From Chitinophagales bacterium (lineage in GTDB: Bacteria > Bacteroidota > Bacteroidia > Chitinophagales > Chitinophagaceae): 64,000 bases of DNA. The position numbers were made by a program, and so were the translations under genes. The notes beneath the pieces are model-generated. The model was not told the DNA's origin, ran no database searches, and saw only the letters and a list, made by a program, of their open reading frames with translations. Numbering within the stretch: position 1 is the stretch's first letter; each line of letters begins with the position of its first letter. Shown in pieces: positions 62,829 through 64,000 of this stretch. The stretch covers positions 868,001 to 932,000 of the forward strand of contig JAFLBI010000001.1 of assembly GCA_017303835.1 (NCBI GenBank), in the 5' to 3' direction.

Positions 62829-64000
62829 ATGAACCTGGAGCAAAATCGTAACGAAGACTGGATGAAACTGGCCCTTAGCCAAACACGTCAATACCTGGAG
62901 CAGATTAAACTGGGTGGCGGTAAAAAAGCCATCGACAAACAACACGAGAAAAACAAACTCACACCGCGTGAGCGTATCGCCTACTTAATAGACAAGGATT
63001 CCACTTTCACAGAGATTGGTGCTTTTGCCGGTTTCGACATGTACACAGCAGAAGGCGGTTGCCCTGCCGGTGGTACGGTTGCCGGTATTGGTTATGTAAG
63101 CGGCAGACAATGTGTGATTGTGGCCAATGATCAAACTGTGAAAGCCGGTGCCTGGTTCCCCATCACAGGTAAGAAAAACCTACGCATGCAAGAGATTGCC
63201 ATGGAGAACCGCTTACCCATTATCTACCTCGTGGATAGTGCCGGTGTGTTTCTGCCCATGCAGGATGAAATCTTTCCTGATAAAGAACATTTCGGTCGCA
63301 TCTTCCGCAACAATGCCCGCATGAGTGCTATGGGCATTACACAAATTGCCGCAGTGATGGGCGCTTGTGTTGCAGGTGGTGCTTACCTACCCATCATGAG
63401 CGATGAAACCCTGATGGTGGAAGGCAATGGCAGTATTTTCCTCGCAGGTTCTTATTTGGTTAAAGCGGCCATCGGTGAAGACATCGACAATGAGCAACTC
63501 GGAGGTGCTGTTACGCATACAGAGATCAGTGGTATCGCAGATTATAAATTTCCTACAGAGCAAGCTTGCTTAGATCATATCAAAAATATCATGAGCAAAC
63601 TGGGCGACACACCCAAAGCCGGTTTTAATCGTATCGCGCCAGCACCACCCAAAAAGAAAACCGAAGAGCTCTACAGCATCATGTCTGTAAACAATGCCAA
63701 GCCCTATGATATGCAAGAGATCATTGAGCGCATTGTAGATGAGAGCAGCTTCGAACAATTCAAACAAGATTATGGCAAAACCATATTGTGTGGTTATGCG
63801 CGCATAGAAGGTTGGGCCGTGGGCATTGTAGCCAATCAACGCCTCATCACCAAAAACAAAAAAGGTGAAATGCAAATGGGCGGTGTGATTTATAACGATA
63901 GTGCCGACAAAGCTGCCCGCTTTATCATGAACTGCAACCAGAAAAAAATTCCTTTGGTCTTCTTACAAGACGTCACCGGTTTTATGGTGGGCAGTCGCAG
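62829..64000 (+). CDS. Acyl-CoA carboxylase carboxyltransferase (beta) subunit, 5' part
   Basis: The first 390 codons of a biotin-dependent carboxylase carboxyltransferase, cut by the window edge. The N-terminal helix (LEQIKLGGGKKAIDKQHEKNKLTPRER) and LIDKDSTFTEIGAFAG are family blocks. The crotonase-like core has ANDQTVKAGAWFPITGKKNLRMQEIA, YLVDSAGVFLPMQDEIFPD, the oxyanion-type glycine loop VMGACVAGGAYLPIMSDE, and the second-domain start VANQRL. The combination resembles 3-methylcrotonyl-CoA or a related acyl-CoA carboxylase more than propionyl-CoA carboxylase, but the substrate is not certain. It starts at ATG 62829. Confidence 0.9.
   Translation, partial: MNLEQNRNEDWMKLALSQTRQYLEQIKLGGGKKAIDKQHEKNKLTPRERIAYLIDKDSTFTEIGAFAGFDMYTAEGGCPAGGTVAGIGYVSGRQCVIVANDQTVKAGAWFPITGKKNLRMQEIAMENRLPIIYLVDSAGVFLPMQDEIFPDKEHFGRIFRNNARMSAMGITQIAAVMGACVAGGAYLPIMSDETLMVEGNGSIFLAGSYLVKAAIGEDIDNEQLGGAVTHTEISGIADYKFPTEQACLDHIKNIMSKLGDTPKAGFNRIAPAPPKKKTEELYSIMSVNNAKPYDMQEIIERIVDESSFEQFKQDYGKTILCGYARIEGWAVGIVANQRLITKNKKGEMQMGGVIYNDSADKAARFIMNCNQKKIPLVFLQDVTGFMVGSR

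Overview
The window reads as the chromosome of a Bacteroidetes bacterium, most likely family Chitinophagaceae. The evidence is two SusC/SusD polysaccharide utilisation loci, a type IX secretion sorting domain, many short Bacteroidetes-type lipoprotein signals (a run of hydrophobic residues, then Cys-Lys/Ser/Asn), an anti-sigma/sigma pair feeding a TonB-dependent transducer, a Bacteroidetes-type SdhCAB operon, no obvious Shine-Dalgarno sequences, and -7 promoter elements of the TAnnTTTG form ahead of several genes. All identifications are from reading the sequence; no database search was run.

Layout. 1-7 kb: 5' end of an M14 carboxypeptidase, a YbiT-like ABC-F ATPase, an ATP-grasp enzyme, TsaD, a RAYT transposase framed by REP-like hairpins, and a MacB-type permease. 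7.1-13.1 kb: sdhCAB, a VOC protein, TrmN6 and a Lys1/alanine-dehydrogenase-like enzyme. 13.2-35.5 kb: two back-to-back glucan utilisation loci. PUL 1 (13216-22243) has a GH144-like endo-beta-1,2-glucanase, a LamG lipoprotein, SusD, an STN-bearing SusC, FecR and an ECF sigma factor. PUL 2 (23596-35470) has a GH16 glucanase, two surface lipoproteins, SusD, SusC and a divergent propeller/Y_Y_Y/HTH sensor-regulator. hscB and tRNA-Leu(CAA) lie between them. 35.5-45.5 kb: cold-shock protein and DEAD-box helicase, a T9SS-secreted protein, orphan lipoproteins, an acyl-CoA hydrolase/CoA-transferase, and a divergent 7TM histidine kinase/LytTR regulator pair. 45.6-53.6 kb: Na+/solute symporter, alpha/beta hydrolase and TonB receptor in one operon, a second hydrolase, a SulP transporter and a thioesterase. 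53.8-57.7 kb: small lipoproteins and membrane proteins of unknown role, separated by dispersed intergenic repeats.

The most unusual stretch is 57.9-62.1 kb. An AT-rich AAA ATPase with a TOPRIM/DUF4435-like C-terminal half is followed by a reverse transcriptase of the Abi/DRT (unknown-group) kind with a long alpha-helical C-terminal extension. Each gene is followed directly by a related structured sequence of about 135 nt with imperfect inverted arms, ending in a GTTG.nTGC-type core. The order gene-site-gene-site is that of integron-type gene cassettes, although no integrase is visible here. An alternative is that these elements are non-coding RNAs used by the reverse transcriptase. The window ends in the 5' part of an acyl-CoA carboxylase carboxyltransferase gene.
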